Positions 17,823 through 26,662 of a stretch of DNA of 64,000 nt are shown in pieces (the stretch's first letter is position 1; every line of letters begins with the position of its first letter). The notes beneath the pieces are model-generated. The model saw nothing but the letters and a program-made list of their open reading frames with translations, ran no database searches and had not been told where the DNA came from. The stretch is taken from the NCBI RefSeq assembly GCF_014284255.1, contig NZ_JACOFV010000001.1, forward strand, positions 124,001 to 188,000, read 5' to 3'. A program made the position numbers and the translations under genes. Source of the stretch: Cognatundibacterium jejuense. GTDB taxonomy: Bacteria > Pseudomonadota > Gammaproteobacteria > Burkholderiales > Burkholderiaceae_D.

Positions 17823-19073
17823 ATGGCTTTAATCGTCCACAAATACGGCGGTACTTCGATGGGTTCAACAGAACGCATCAAGAACGTCGCCAAGCGCGTC
17901 GCCAAATGGCATGATGCCGGTCACCAGATAGTTGTGGTGCCTTCGGCAATGTCTGGCGAAACAAATCGTATCATCGGTCTCGCTAAAGAAATTATGGCGC
18001 AACCTGATCCACGTGAACTCGACATGATCGCCTCGACAGGCGAACAGGTTTCCGTTGGATTACTGGCAATGGCCTTGCAGGCTATTGGTAAGCAAGCTGT
18101 GTCTTATGCCGGCTGGCAAGTTGCCATCAAGACCGACTCTTCTTACACCAAAGCACGCATTGCATCGATTGATGATGCAAAAGTAAAAGCTGATCTGGAT
18201 GCGGGCAAGATTGTCATCATTACTGGTTTTCAGGGTGTAGATGAGCAAGGCAATATTACAACACTGGGGCGCGGTGGTTCCGATACATCGGCTGTGGCCG
18301 TTGCGGCCGCATTAAAGGCGCAAGAGTGCCTGATCTACACCGACGTTGACGGTGTCTACACTACCGATCCGCGCGTGGTCTCAGATGCACGTCGTCTGAA
18401 CACGGTAACCTTTGAAGAAATGCTGGAAATGGCATCCTTAGGTTCCAAGGTTTTGCAAATTCGCTCTGTGGAATTTGCTGGTAACTACCGTATGCCTACC
18501 AGGGTTTTGTCATCCTTGACTGACCCATTAATGCCGCTGGAAGAAGAAGCAAAATCCGGCACACTGATTTCGTTTGAGGAAGATACACACATGGAACAAG
18601 CTACCATCACTGGCATCGCGTTTAACCGTGATGAAGCCAAAATTACCGTTCTGGGCGTGCCTGATCGTCCAGGTATTGCTTACCAGATTCTCGGCCCGGT
18701 TGCTGATGCAAATATCGAAGTTGATATGATCATACAAAACCAGTCGGTAGAAGGAAAAACCGACTTCACTTTCACTGTTCCACGCGGCGAGTACCAAAAA
18801 GCGATGGAAGTGCTCGAAGGTAGTGTTAAAGCGCACATCGGCGCAACCAGTATCGTCGGCGATTCCAAAGTGTCGAAAGTCTCCGTGGTTGGCGTAGGTA
18901 TGCGTAGCCACGTAGGTATCGCATCCCAGATGTTCCGCACCTTGTCGGAAGAGGGTATCAATATTCAGATGATTTCTACATCTGAAATCAAAATCTCCGT
19001 TCTGATCGACGAGAAATACATGGAGCTTGCAGTGCGTGCATTGCATAAGGCATTTGGTCTGGAAAACTCTTAA
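17823..19073 (+). CDS. lysC: Aspartate kinase
   Basis: 416 residues. Catalyses the first step from aspartate to lysine, threonine and methionine. The catalytic domain (about 1-245) has KYGGTSMGS at the start, ITGFQG and GRGGSDTSAVA; the C-terminal half holds two ACT domains (about 265-410) that mediate allosteric feedback. Length and domain layout fit the single LysC of betaproteobacteria. It stands alone on the plus strand. Confidence 0.97.
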   Translation: MALIVHKYGGTSMGSTERIKNVAKRVAKWHDAGHQIVVVPSAMSGETNRIIGLAKEIMAQPDPRELDMIASTGEQVSVGLLAMALQAIGKQAVSYAGWQVAIKTDSSYTKARIASIDDAKVKADLDAGKIVIITGFQGVDEQGNITTLGRGGSDTSAVAVAAALKAQECLIYTDVDGVYTTDPRVVSDARRLNTVTFEEMLEMASLGSKVLQIRSVEFAGNYRMPTRVLSSLTDPLMPLEEEAKSGTLISFEEDTHMEQATITGIAFNRDEAKITVLGVPDRPGIAYQILGPVADANIEVDMIIQNQSVEGKTDFTFTVPRGEYQKAMEVLEGSVKAHIGATSIVGDSKVSKVSVVGVGMRSHVGIASQMFRTLSEEGINIQMISTSEIKISVLIDEKYMELAVRALHKAFGLENS

Positions 19074-19237
19074 TCCTTACTTGTAACCGCGATCAGATCG
19101 ATAGTTGGCGGTTTATTGCTACTGTAGTTTGAAAAAAACTATTTTTGTTGGTCGCAATAGTTGACCAAAGGCAGTTGAACCGCTATTATCTTGATCTCGA
19201 TTACTACCGAGCTCTAGGGCAAGGTTTGTAATAGTGT

Positions 19238-19331
19238 GGAGGCGTGGCCGAGTGGCCGAAGGCACTTCCCTGCTAAGGAAGCATATGGGCTTAAACCTGT
19301 ATCGTGAGTTCGAATCTCACCGCCTCCGCCA
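19238..19331 (+). tRNA. tRNA-Ser (anticodon GCU)
   Basis: 94 bases including an encoded CCA. Acceptor stem GGAGGCG / CGCCTCC, D-arm with TGGCCGAGTGGCCGAAGGC, anticodon stem TTCCC-type with loop CTGCTAA (anticodon GCT), a long variable arm as in class II tRNAs, and T-arm GTTCGAATC. Reads AGC/AGU. Confidence 0.97.
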
Positions 19332-19343
19332 GTAATTCTGATT

Positions 19344-19376
19344 AAGCCCCTGATTCGTCAGGGGCTTTTTCTTTTT
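19344..19376 (+). terminator. Intrinsic terminator after tRNA-Ser
   Basis: AAGCCCCTGA and TCAGGGGCTT around a short loop, followed by TTTTC. Confidence 0.92.
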
Positions 19377-19413
19377 CTGCGTTTATCGGTATGCCGTTTA
19401 GTATGTCATCTTG

Positions 19414-19554
19414 CTATAGCTTTAGATGGACAGGATTGGACGGGTTTGGAGAGCCCTCAATTTTTCTTTCGAAATCAAATAGCGGCCTAGTAATCTCAAT
19501 TGCCCACCATTCGAAAATTCCTCTCATTTCAATCTCCTCGTAGTCGCACCAGTT
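19414..19554 (-). pseudogene. Short coding-like frame downstream of an in-frame stop (gene remnant or small peptide)
   Basis: After the TAA at 19555-19557, the same minus-strand frame continues for 46 codons with protein-like composition (...CDYEEIEMRGIFEWWAIEI...) to a stop at 19414-19416. An internal ATG at 19527 has GAGGAG upstream, so a 37-residue peptide could be made from it. Because it shares frame with the fragment above it, one reading is a single gene broken by a nonsense codon. No family recognised. Confidence 0.4.
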
Positions 19555-19833
19555 TTAACTATTTTTCTTTCCAAGAATCTTAAGGGCTTTAGATTCTGTG
19601 AATTTACATTTTTCAACCAGCTTAAAAAAATATTTGAAATCATTTGGATTTGTTGTTGATTCGTGGAATTTCCTTACTAGTTCTGCAATTTTCGTTTCAC
19701 GTTCCTTCGAGTCACGCTTAGATAAATTCGGAAAAAGCAGCGATTTTTCATTATGACCTTTTGTTTCTTTCGGTTTTGCTGGGGTTGATTGCTCTACGTA
19801 AATATATGAGAAGGTAGCTGGACAGACGTTGCC
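19555..19833 (-). pseudogene. Truncated gene of unknown function lacking a start codon
   Basis: An open minus-strand frame ending at TAA 19555-19557. About 81 codons from 19800 down look strongly coding (charged helical sequence such as KERETKIAELVRKFHES and NDFKYFFKLVEKCKF, ending ILGKKNS). No ATG, GTG or TTG occurs in frame before the upstream stop at about 19834-19836, so it is the 3' end of a gene whose 5' part is gone. It meets the plus-strand toxin-like fragment head to head near 19800-19835. Family not recognised. Confidence 0.55.
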
Positions 19834-20453
19834 ATGTCAGGCCTGGCAGCAGGTTTTGGTGCAAGTATTGGCCCTGCTACAAGCGGTTTGCAAGGTTTTG
19901 ATAAAGCTGCAGCCATTGCAGGGCGTGCAGCGATTGCCAACACGCTGACCCAAGGCGTTGCCATCGCAGCAGGCACCCAAAACAGCTTCAATTGGAGAAA
20001 CGTCGCCGCTTCAGCGGTAGGTGCAGGTGTTGGTGCGCAAGCAACCAATATGTTAGGCTCAAGCTTTGGAGATTTAGACCAATTTGGTGGTAACGTGGCA
20101 CGTGGCACCATCAGTGGTTTTGCAGCAGGCCTGACCAGCAGCGTCATGCGTGGAGGGCATATAGAGCTTACCCAAGTAGCGACGGATGCGTTTGGCAATG
20201 CGCTGGGGTCTAGCTTGGCGAACGGGAGCTTGAGTGGATCTGCGACGAGCAATCGCGGCGACTCCATCACTGGTTTGAATAGTGATATCAGTACCTACAA
20301 CGGCATGACGGCGCAAGGGGCGTTGAATAGTTTAGATCCAATCGCATTGAACGCATCAAGCAGCCAAAGAATCTATCCTGGTTACGACTCTTCTGAATTG
20401 GCACGTTCAGGCTACAACGGCCGGTCAGTCTTCGTTGATACTCCGCTGGATAG
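19810..20453 (+). pseudogene. Fragment of a large polymorphic-toxin/RHS- or LysM-type secreted protein
   Basis: The frame opens right after a TGA at 19807-19809 and has an ATG at 19834, but protein-like sequence begins before that ATG (GSWTDVAMSGLAAG). It is Gly/Ala-rich (TQGVAIAAG, NVAASAVGAGVGAQ, ARGTISGFAAGLTS, ATDAFGNALGSSLANG), a texture I associate with the pre-toxin region of very large repeat proteins in Oxalobacteraceae. The N-terminal several hundred residues or more are missing. Toxin-like order is lost after about SGYNGRSVFVDTPLDRN; the frame itself runs on to 20616 but through DNA that makes better sense in another frame. Not expected to be functional. Confidence 0.55.
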
Positions 20454-20678
20454 AAACGGTTACTGGCGCTGCCAATTCTTGCTTTTAGAGGTCCGGCAGA
20501 TCCGATGGTTTCTGAGGGGAAACTATGCGCGTGGAAAGCTGAAACGAGTAGGGACTGTCAGCTTTATACGCTGTCTGGCGGGCATTTTTTTGAATCTCAA
20601 AGCACTGAGGAAATGATTTTTCATATTCAGAAAGCGTTATTCTCGGTGCCAGAGGTAAGCTTAATTTCTGACGAATAA
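20454..20678 (+). pseudogene. 3' fragment of a type II thioesterase (NRPS/PKS editing) gene
   Basis: In the frame beginning after TAG 20451-20453, about 74 codons read LALPILAFRGPADPMVS, then a Trp-rich segment CAWKAETS, then LYTLSGGHFFESQ and a final helix, stopping at TAA 20676-20678. This matches the C-terminus of GrsT/LgrE-like thioesterases: the Asp after GxxD and the catalytic His in SGGHFF. The N-terminal two-thirds, with the GHSxG nucleophile, is absent and there is no start. No NRPS or PKS gene is in the window. Confidence 0.55.
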
Positions 20679-20725
20679 TATTTCAATCACCAACGTTGGT
20701 TTATAGGATGCTGAATTTCCCTCTT

Positions 20726-22441
20726 TTACATGTTTGAACGAGTGTCATTTGGTAACTGATTAGTGTCATTGTCTGCGTCAATATACGGCGCTTCTATTGG
20801 TAAGATTAATTTGAATGTGGTGCCATGGATCCCTTGGTCGCTTAATACGCTGATTTTTCCACCAAGTAATCCAGTGACCAGATTGTGTACAATGTGCAAC
20901 CCCATCCCTGACCCACCTTGACCCAGGCGTGTTGTAAAAAAAGGCTCAAACACTCGCCGTAAATTGTCGGGATGAATTCCTTTTCCGTTGTCCTGTACCT
21001 CAATTATGGCATGTTGATCTTCGGTAAAATTTGCCGAAATGCTGATCATGCCTGCGTAGTCTGAATCAAAGCCATGAACAATTGCATTATTGATCAAGTT
21101 GATCAGGACTTGCCCCAGAGCGCCAGGGAAGCTATCGAGAATAATGGCGTCGTTGACCTCCGTCTGTATGGTGCATTTTTTCTTTGACAAGGTTGGATTC
21201 ATTGTCAGTAAGATTTCTGAAGTTAATTCTGCCAATGAAAATCTACGTCGTTTTGAGCTGGTCCGGTCTACGGCCACATGTTTGAAGCTGGTGACCAGAT
21301 CACCTGCACGCATAAGATTGCGAGTCAGAATATCGGTAGCCATACTAATTTCTGAGACAAATTTCTTTAAGTCCGAACGTTTTAGACCCGTATCGATTTG
21401 CTCGACGAGTCTGTTTAGCATTTCTTCTTGTGTGCTTGCTACCGTTAAGCTGTTGCCTATTGGTGTGTTTAGCTCGTGAGCAACGCCTGCGACCAATGAG
21501 CCTAAGGCGGCTAATTTCTCCGATTGTACCAACTGATCTTTTGCTATGTTCAGGGTTTCAAGTGCGCTCTTGAGATCGAGATTAGCGGCTTGCAATTCTG
21601 CGGTTCGTTCTTCAACACGACGTTCCAGATTGGTATTCAGGTTCAAGATTTCCTTTGTTGCAGCGCGTAACTCAGTCACATCGTGAAGCACAGCTATCAT
21701 CAGTTCATCGCCGCGCGATTCAAACAATGTGCAGTTAATCAGAATATCTCTGGTCTTGTTGTGCCCTAATTTTATCTGTGCAGGGTAATCGATGACCGTT
21801 GCGTTTTGTCTTAATAGTGAAACTAACTTACTTCTGTCGTCAGCAGAATTCCATACATTTAAATCCTGCGCCGTTTTGCCAATAATATCTTTTCGATGCA
21901 TTCCCATCGCTTTTTCAAATGCACTATTGACCTCGATATAGGTACCGTCTTTCAGGCGCGATATCGTCATGCAATCAGGCGTGAGGCGGAACGCAGCGCT
22001 GGATTGTTCTGAGGCGATTAATTGATCAGTAATATCACGTGCGATCCAGACTGCGTGAGAATTGACATTGCCTTTGAGCGCGATTAAGGCGCAATTCACC
22101 AGACAGTCACGAATGCTGCCGTCTTTTGTTCTCATTTTTGCCAGATAGTCGCGCGCGTGACCTTTGGCCATGAGTTCTTGAACTAGTTCAACACGTTGTT
22201 CCGGAACTGCCCAGACGTTAAAGTCCTTGATTGGGTGTCCAATGACTTCATCGCGACTGTAACCGCTGATTGTTTCGAAGCCAGCGTTGGCTTCAACGAT
22301 TTTACTATCGCTAATTCTGGTGATCACGATCCAGTCCGCACTGGTGTGGAAGACGCGCGTAAATTTTTCCTCACCATCGCCAAGTTCGGCAAGAATCCAA
22401 TGTTTGAATGCTGGAGGCATAAAGCGAGAGAGAAGTCCCAT
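20726..22441 (-). CDS. Hybrid-free sensor histidine kinase with two PAS domains
   Basis: 571 residues. Two PAS domains (about 25-145 and 147-265; both contain the VN-type PAC ends followed by RDIT/HDVTE), a coiled linker (NTNLERRVEERTAELQAANL), then a HisKA-like region with the phospho-acceptor in AHELNTPIGNS and an ATPase domain with LINLINNAIVHG, DNGKGI and GSGMGLHIV. No transmembrane segment is obvious, so it is probably cytosolic. No response regulator adjoins, so it is an orphan kinase. Confidence 0.9.
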   Translation of the reverse strand: MGLLSRFMPPAFKHWILAELGDGEEKFTRVFHTSADWIVITRISDSKIVEANAGFETISGYSRDEVIGHPIKDFNVWAVPEQRVELVQELMAKGHARDYLAKMRTKDGSIRDCLVNCALIALKGNVNSHAVWIARDITDQLIASEQSSAAFRLTPDCMTISRLKDGTYIEVNSAFEKAMGMHRKDIIGKTAQDLNVWNSADDRSKLVSLLRQNATVIDYPAQIKLGHNKTRDILINCTLFESRGDELMIAVLHDVTELRAATKEILNLNTNLERRVEERTAELQAANLDLKSALETLNIAKDQLVQSEKLAALGSLVAGVAHELNTPIGNSLTVASTQEEMLNRLVEQIDTGLKRSDLKKFVSEISMATDILTRNLMRAGDLVTSFKHVAVDRTSSKRRRFSLAELTSEILLTMNPTLSKKKCTIQTEVNDAIILDSFPGALGQVLINLINNAIVHGFDSDYAGMISISANFTEDQHAIIEVQDNGKGIHPDNLRRVFEPFFTTRLGQGGSGMGLHIVHNLVTGLLGGKISVLSDQGIHGTTFKLILPIEAPYIDADNDTNQLPNDTRSNM

Positions 22442-23030
22442 ATCTGATCTTTACACTTCTATAAATGAGGTTTCATTTCAGATGATCAAATCTTCATGAA
22501 AGATAAAGGTCGCAAGAAAATATTACTTAATAGTTTTGGAAATAATTTCCCGTGAGAAATGGCGAGTATGGATTGGATGCTTTATTAAAATTTCAAGCAA
22601 GTTTAGTCACTTATTTTATATAAATAAAAAAATACTGATGAAAAAAATTGTGAACCCAGTTTTCGCATCTTTTTAAAACTACCTACGCATCAGTAAAAAC
22701 TCCGTTAGATTGTCATGGTGTTAGCGGCAGTGTTAGCCAAGTTGTATTCGTCAGTGGTATGATCGGGTTATTAAGGCATGCAGTATTTTTGAATGTATGC
22801 CTTGTTTTTTGGCGTTTTGTAACACTGCAATGCTTTAGTATTTGCAATGGTAAAAGCCTTATCTTGTCACAAAAGGCAAGTTCAGGAAGATAGCGCCGTA
22901 TGCGAAGCTGTTGACCAAATACAAATGTCACCGGTTGAAGATTGAATTTGATGAGTGCACAAAATGCGCTCATTTCGTTATTTTGTGCAAATGGCATGAG
23001 ATTTCGGTGATGGTCAGATGGATTCAGAGA
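22442..23030. other. 589-bp gene-poor stretch with hairpins
   Basis: No convincing gene in either direction. TACTGATG near 22634 and CATCAGTA near 22688 form a long-range inverted repeat. AAGGCATGCA (about 22773) and TGTATGCCTT (about 22794) form a hairpin followed by GTTTTTT, resembling a terminator although no plus-strand gene precedes it, so a small RNA is possible. A 94-codon minus-strand frame at 22713-22997 has no motif or ribosome-binding site. Confidence 0.35.
22773..22810 (+). terminator. Terminator-like hairpin with no gene upstream
   Basis: Stem of 9-10 pairs (one G-T) with a T-run after it. See the surrounding gene-poor region. Confidence 0.45.
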
Positions 23031-23774
23031 ATGAAGTTGTGTGTAAATAATAAAAATATCAGGGTTTTGTTTTGCGTATTGGCGTTGATTTTCTGCCCGC
23101 CAAGTTTTAGCGGGGAAAAAACGCAGCTGATATTTACTGACATTGTTGATCAGCTTCCCAGTTCAATTGTTGCCCAACGAGTTTTGCGTGCTGCTTATCA
23201 GCGTATGGGGATAGGCATTACTTTTCTTCTGGTTCCAAACCTGCGCACTAAGACTTTGCTCGAGAATCACGAGGTGGATGGGATGAGTTATCGTTTTTCT
23301 GATGCCCCGATCCAGAATTTAGTCAAGCTATCGGTTCCGATAACTAGCGAAGACCTTTGCGTTTATACGGTCGACAAAAAGTTTGTTGTGAATGGATACC
23401 AGAGTTTGCGTCCGTATTCGATCGGATATCTGAACGGTGCCCGTATTTTTGATGATAACCTCAAAGAGATGCGCACTGAAACTGCACCTAGTGAAGAATC
23501 TTTGTTAAGAAAGCTTTCAGCAGGTCGCACCGATCTCGTGGTTGAGTCGCGAGCCAGCCTTTGCACTGCAAAGAAATTAGGGCTCAACAATGTTGTTATG
23601 TTGGAGCCGTCACTTGAAAGTGTTCTGGGATATCATTGGCTGAGTCCCGCACATCAGAATTTAATTCCTAAATTGGAGCAAATTTTAAAAGAGATGGCGC
23701 GAGAGGGTACGATCAAGAAAATCCAGAGACAAGTTTGGGATGATTACAACGCTGATTGTGCTAACGTGAAGTAA
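23031..23774 (+). CDS. Periplasmic amino-acid-binding-like protein (SBP_bac_3 type)
   Basis: 247 residues from ATG 23031. Signal peptide with hydrophobic core VLFCVLALIFCPP, ending near SFSGEK. The mature part shows the two-lobed pattern of type II binding proteins, with an N-lobe R..YQRMGIGITF, middle KPYSIGYLNG-like sequence and C-terminal helix LEQILKEMAREGTIKKI. It belongs with the divergent solute-binding proteins, not tied to a transporter, that occur in many copies in Burkholderiales. A start at 23010 is possible. Ligand unknown. Confidence 0.75.
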   Translation: MKLCVNNKNIRVLFCVLALIFCPPSFSGEKTQLIFTDIVDQLPSSIVAQRVLRAAYQRMGIGITFLLVPNLRTKTLLENHEVDGMSYRFSDAPIQNLVKLSVPITSEDLCVYTVDKKFVVNGYQSLRPYSIGYLNGARIFDDNLKEMRTETAPSEESLLRKLSAGRTDLVVESRASLCTAKKLGLNNVVMLEPSLESVLGYHWLSPAHQNLIPKLEQILKEMAREGTIKKIQRQVWDDYNADCANVK

Positions 23775-23805
23775 ATTTCGGTGATTTGATCATACCGGAC
23801 TCAAT

Positions 23806-23837
23806 GCAAAACGGGGTGATATTCACTCCGTTTTTGC
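23806..23837. terminator. Bidirectional intrinsic terminator
   Basis: AAAACGGGGTGA and TCACTCCGTTTT around TAT, with A- and T-runs, between convergent genes. Confidence 0.85.
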
Positions 23838-23871
23838 ATTGATGGATATACTGAGTTATTTACCGAGTTAT

Positions 23872-25443
23872 TTAAGCGACTGCTTTGAGTGTGCCCGCAA
23901 CCTCTGACATCGTACCCGTTTCGCGATAGCGGGTGTGCCACGCATACGCTTTTTCCAGCACGTGAGGCGTGTGTCCGCCGCGTAATTCCGCTTCCGCAAG
24001 ATAGTCGAAGAGCATTTGTTTGTAAGGTTCGGCGACACAATGCTGGATAATTTTTTGCGCGCGTTCACGTGGTGCTAAGCCGCGCAGATCTGCCAGGCCA
24101 ATTTCTGTGACGATAATGTCGACGTCATGTTCTGTGTGGTCAACATGCGTCACCATAGGGACGATGCTGGATATTTTCCCATCTTTGGCAATCGACTTTG
24201 TTGCAAACACAGATAAATAGGCATTGCGAGCAAAATCACCAGAGCCACCAATCCCGTTCATCATATGCGTACCAAGCACGTGTGTGGAGTTGATGTTGCC
24301 ATAGATGTCCGCCTCGAGCGCAGTATTGATCGTTATCAGGCCCAGGCGGCGTATCACTTCTGGGTGGTTGCTGATTTCTTGTGGCCTGAGAATTAAGCGA
24401 TCTTTGTATTTGCCGATGTTGTTGAAAACTTCGCGACTTTTTTGCGAAGAAAGTGTAATCGACGAACCAGATGCAAAATCAAGTTTGCCCGCATCAAATA
24501 AATCAAATGTCGAGTCCTGCAATACTTCAGAATACATCGTCAGATGTTCAAACGGGCTATCTATAAAGCCACTCATAACAGCATTGGCGATGGTGCCTAT
24601 CCCAGCCTGCAATGGCATCAAGCTGTTGGTCAGGCGACCATCTCGTACTTCATCTTTGAAAAAATTGACCAGATGGCTCGCGATTTTGGCTGTGTCATGA
24701 TCGGGAGGAAGTATTGTGGATGCGCTATCTGATTTTTGTGTGATAACGATGGCGACGATTTTTTCTGGCGGGATGGAAATCGCTGTGCTGCCTATGCGAT
24801 CACTGACCGACATGATGGGAACTGGTTCGCGTCGTGGACGATGTTTTGGGATAAAAATATCGTGCAGTCCTTCGAGTTCCAGTGATTGTGTCAGATTGAT
24901 TTCGACGATGACCTGATCTGCGAGAATTGCAAAGCTGGCGCTGTTGCCCACTGATGTGGTGGGGATGATGGCACCGGTTTCCGTGATGGCAATTGCTTCG
25001 ATAATAGCCACGTCAATGGCATTGATCTGGCGCGTTCGTAATTGTTCTACGGTTTCAGACAGATGCTGGTCAACATACATCACTTCACCACGATTAATCG
25101 CAGCACGTAGTGTCGGATCGGACTGAAATGGCATGCGGCGACTCATTGCTCCTGCTTCAGTTAAGGTTTTGTCCACGTCGTTGCCCAACGAGGCACCAGT
25201 CATCAAGCTAATTTTTAAATGCTCTGTCTTCGCACGTTCAGCGATCGCTAATGGCACGACCTTGGCATCGCCTGCGCGCGTAAATCCGCTCATACCTATC
25301 GTCATGCCATCTTCTATCCATAAGGCTGCATGTTCTGCGCTACATACACGCTTTCTTAATTCCGGCAGGCGTATTCTTTGCTCTTGAATTTCCCGTGCTG
25401 TTTGTGTTAATCCGGTGTGTTGCGATTGCGTAGCTTCAGGCAT
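23872..25443 (-). CDS. Acetyl-CoA hydrolase/transferase family (succinate:CoA transferase-like)
   Basis: 523 residues from ATG 25443, with AAGGAAG upstream; a longer frame to 25482 is less likely. Two-domain class I CoA transferase: N-half with MTIGMSGFTRAGDAKVVP and LMTGASLG, and C-half with the catalytic-glutamate region LTMYSEVLQDS, INSTHVLGTHMMNGIGGSGDFARN and VTHVDHTEHDVDIIVTE. Family members move CoA between acetate, succinate or propionate; which is not decided by sequence. The bestrophin gene precedes it on the same strand by 86 bp. Confidence 0.93.
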   Translation of the reverse strand: MPEATQSQHTGLTQTAREIQEQRIRLPELRKRVCSAEHAALWIEDGMTIGMSGFTRAGDAKVVPLAIAERAKTEHLKISLMTGASLGNDVDKTLTEAGAMSRRMPFQSDPTLRAAINRGEVMYVDQHLSETVEQLRTRQINAIDVAIIEAIAITETGAIIPTTSVGNSASFAILADQVIVEINLTQSLELEGLHDIFIPKHRPRREPVPIMSVSDRIGSTAISIPPEKIVAIVITQKSDSASTILPPDHDTAKIASHLVNFFKDEVRDGRLTNSLMPLQAGIGTIANAVMSGFIDSPFEHLTMYSEVLQDSTFDLFDAGKLDFASGSSITLSSQKSREVFNNIGKYKDRLILRPQEISNHPEVIRRLGLITINTALEADIYGNINSTHVLGTHMMNGIGGSGDFARNAYLSVFATKSIAKDGKISSIVPMVTHVDHTEHDVDIIVTEIGLADLRGLAPRERAQKIIQHCVAEPYKQMLFDYLAEAELRGGHTPHVLEKAYAWHTRYRETGTMSEVAGTLKAVA

Positions 25444-25529
25444 TTTGCTTCCTTTGTATCTGGAAATCGATAGTTTCTTCACGGCTGATTGTTGATCTAT
25501 TGTTTGTTGTTTGCATCTGTTTGATGTGC

Positions 25530-26471
25530 TTACGTCAGACAGTAATTAATCGGTATTAAAGCTTCAGGAATTTCGCTGTCTTGTAGAGATTCACGTAGTT
25601 CAATTTCTATGGTGCGACAAATGGCATCTAACGGAAGATCGTTTGTTTCGAGTCCAAATGGTTCTTCGATTTCATCACCTAAAGCATCGAGGCCAAAAAA
25701 CGTGTACGCCACAATTGCCACCACAAATGGCGTCATAAAGCCGATGGAGTCGACCAGACCGAACGGTAGTAAGAAGCAATAAATGTAGGCAGTACGGTGA
25801 AGAAGTAGTGTGTATGAAAACGGTATAGGTGTATTGCGAATTCGTTCGCAGGCTGCGCCAGCAGCGGTAATGGCTGATAAGGTAGCATCCAAATTTGCAG
25901 CAAGACATCCATCGATACGATTTTCTTTTAAGCTCTGGCGCAAATCTTTTCCCATATTTAACATGAGTAAATCAGGTTTGTTTCTGGCCTTTGTTAGCTG
26001 ATGCATTTCATCGGGCTTGAGCCATTGCTGCATTTCGCTTTTGATTTCTTGATTGCGCAAAAGATCTCTCAATGCATGGCAGTAAGCAATCGAGCGGAAC
26101 ACCATGCGCACGCGGATGTCATTGAATCCGTTGCTGGCGACCGCTGGGTCGGGATAATCAATCAAACTCTGGCATTGGCGCGATAAGTTGCGACTGCGCA
26201 GAAGTAGTTCCCCCCATAACTTACGTGCTTCCCAAAATCTGTCGTAAGCAGCGTTGTTCCGAAAGCCCAGAAAAATAGAAATTGGTAAGCCGATGAGGGT
26301 GAATGGAATCGTAGTGAGCGTGATTTTTAATTCGAACAGGTCACCATGAGACAGGGTAACGAGGGTGGCAATGAAGATGTTGATGATGAGCGCAGGAAGT
26401 ATGCGTGGCAATACTGATCCGCGCAATAGTAAAAACAGGCGAAAGCCTGAGGGTCTGTCCCGGACGATCAT
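25530..26471 (-). CDS. Bestrophin-family membrane protein (YneE/UPF0187)
   Basis: 313 residues. Starts with RPSGFRLFLLLRGSVLPRILP and has hydrophobic segments near 22-42, 52-70, 210-232 and 234-256, with the family motif FLGFRNNAAYDRFWEARKLWGEL. Bacterial bestrophins form pentameric ion channels, generally chloride-like or cation-selective. Divergent from the HpaR-like gene across a palindrome. Possibly co-transcribed with the CoA transferase. Confidence 0.9.
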   Translation of the reverse strand: MIVRDRPSGFRLFLLLRGSVLPRILPALIINIFIATLVTLSHGDLFELKITLTTIPFTLIGLPISIFLGFRNNAAYDRFWEARKLWGELLLRSRNLSRQCQSLIDYPDPAVASNGFNDIRVRMVFRSIAYCHALRDLLRNQEIKSEMQQWLKPDEMHQLTKARNKPDLLMLNMGKDLRQSLKENRIDGCLAANLDATLSAITAAGAACERIRNTPIPFSYTLLLHRTAYIYCFLLPFGLVDSIGFMTPFVVAIVAYTFFGLDALGDEIEEPFGLETNDLPLDAICRTIEIELRESLQDSEIPEALIPINYCLT

Positions 26472-26514
26472 GCTGCGCCCATTTGTATGATGTGGTTCAA
26501 ATTCGCCCCGGCTA

Positions 26515-26556
26515 TTACTAGCATATTAGTGAATTAAATCACTAATATGTTAGTAA
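26515..26556. promoter_or_regulatory. Long palindrome in the divergent bestrophin / MarR promoter region
   Basis: Arms of 18 bp with one mismatch: TTACTAGCATATTAGTGA (26515-26532), spacer ATTAAA, and TCACTAATATGTTAGTAA (26539-26556). Inner 11-bp arms are perfect. Symmetry, AT richness and position 107 bp before a MarR-type gene fit an operator for that regulator. The direct contact is inferred. Confidence 0.7.
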
Positions 26557-26662
26557 GTCAAATCGTACGCTAGTTCAGTATGTACAATAGCGGTGTTGAA
26601 GCTGATATTAAGATTGATGCTAATGTCATCAGATTGAGTTGTTGAGAAAGCCAGGAGTCGTA

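Noticed and set aside
20454..20616. C-terminal 54 residues of the longer toxin-like frame
   Set aside because: This stretch reads far better as a thioesterase C-terminus in another frame.
19344..20725. Integration site (attL/attR) of a mobile element at tRNA-Ser
   Set aside because: No copy of the tRNA 3' end and no integrase were seen, so mobility is only inferred.
22713..22997. 94-codon minus-strand frame
   Set aside because: Overlaps the hairpin region, no recognisable motif and no ribosome-binding site.
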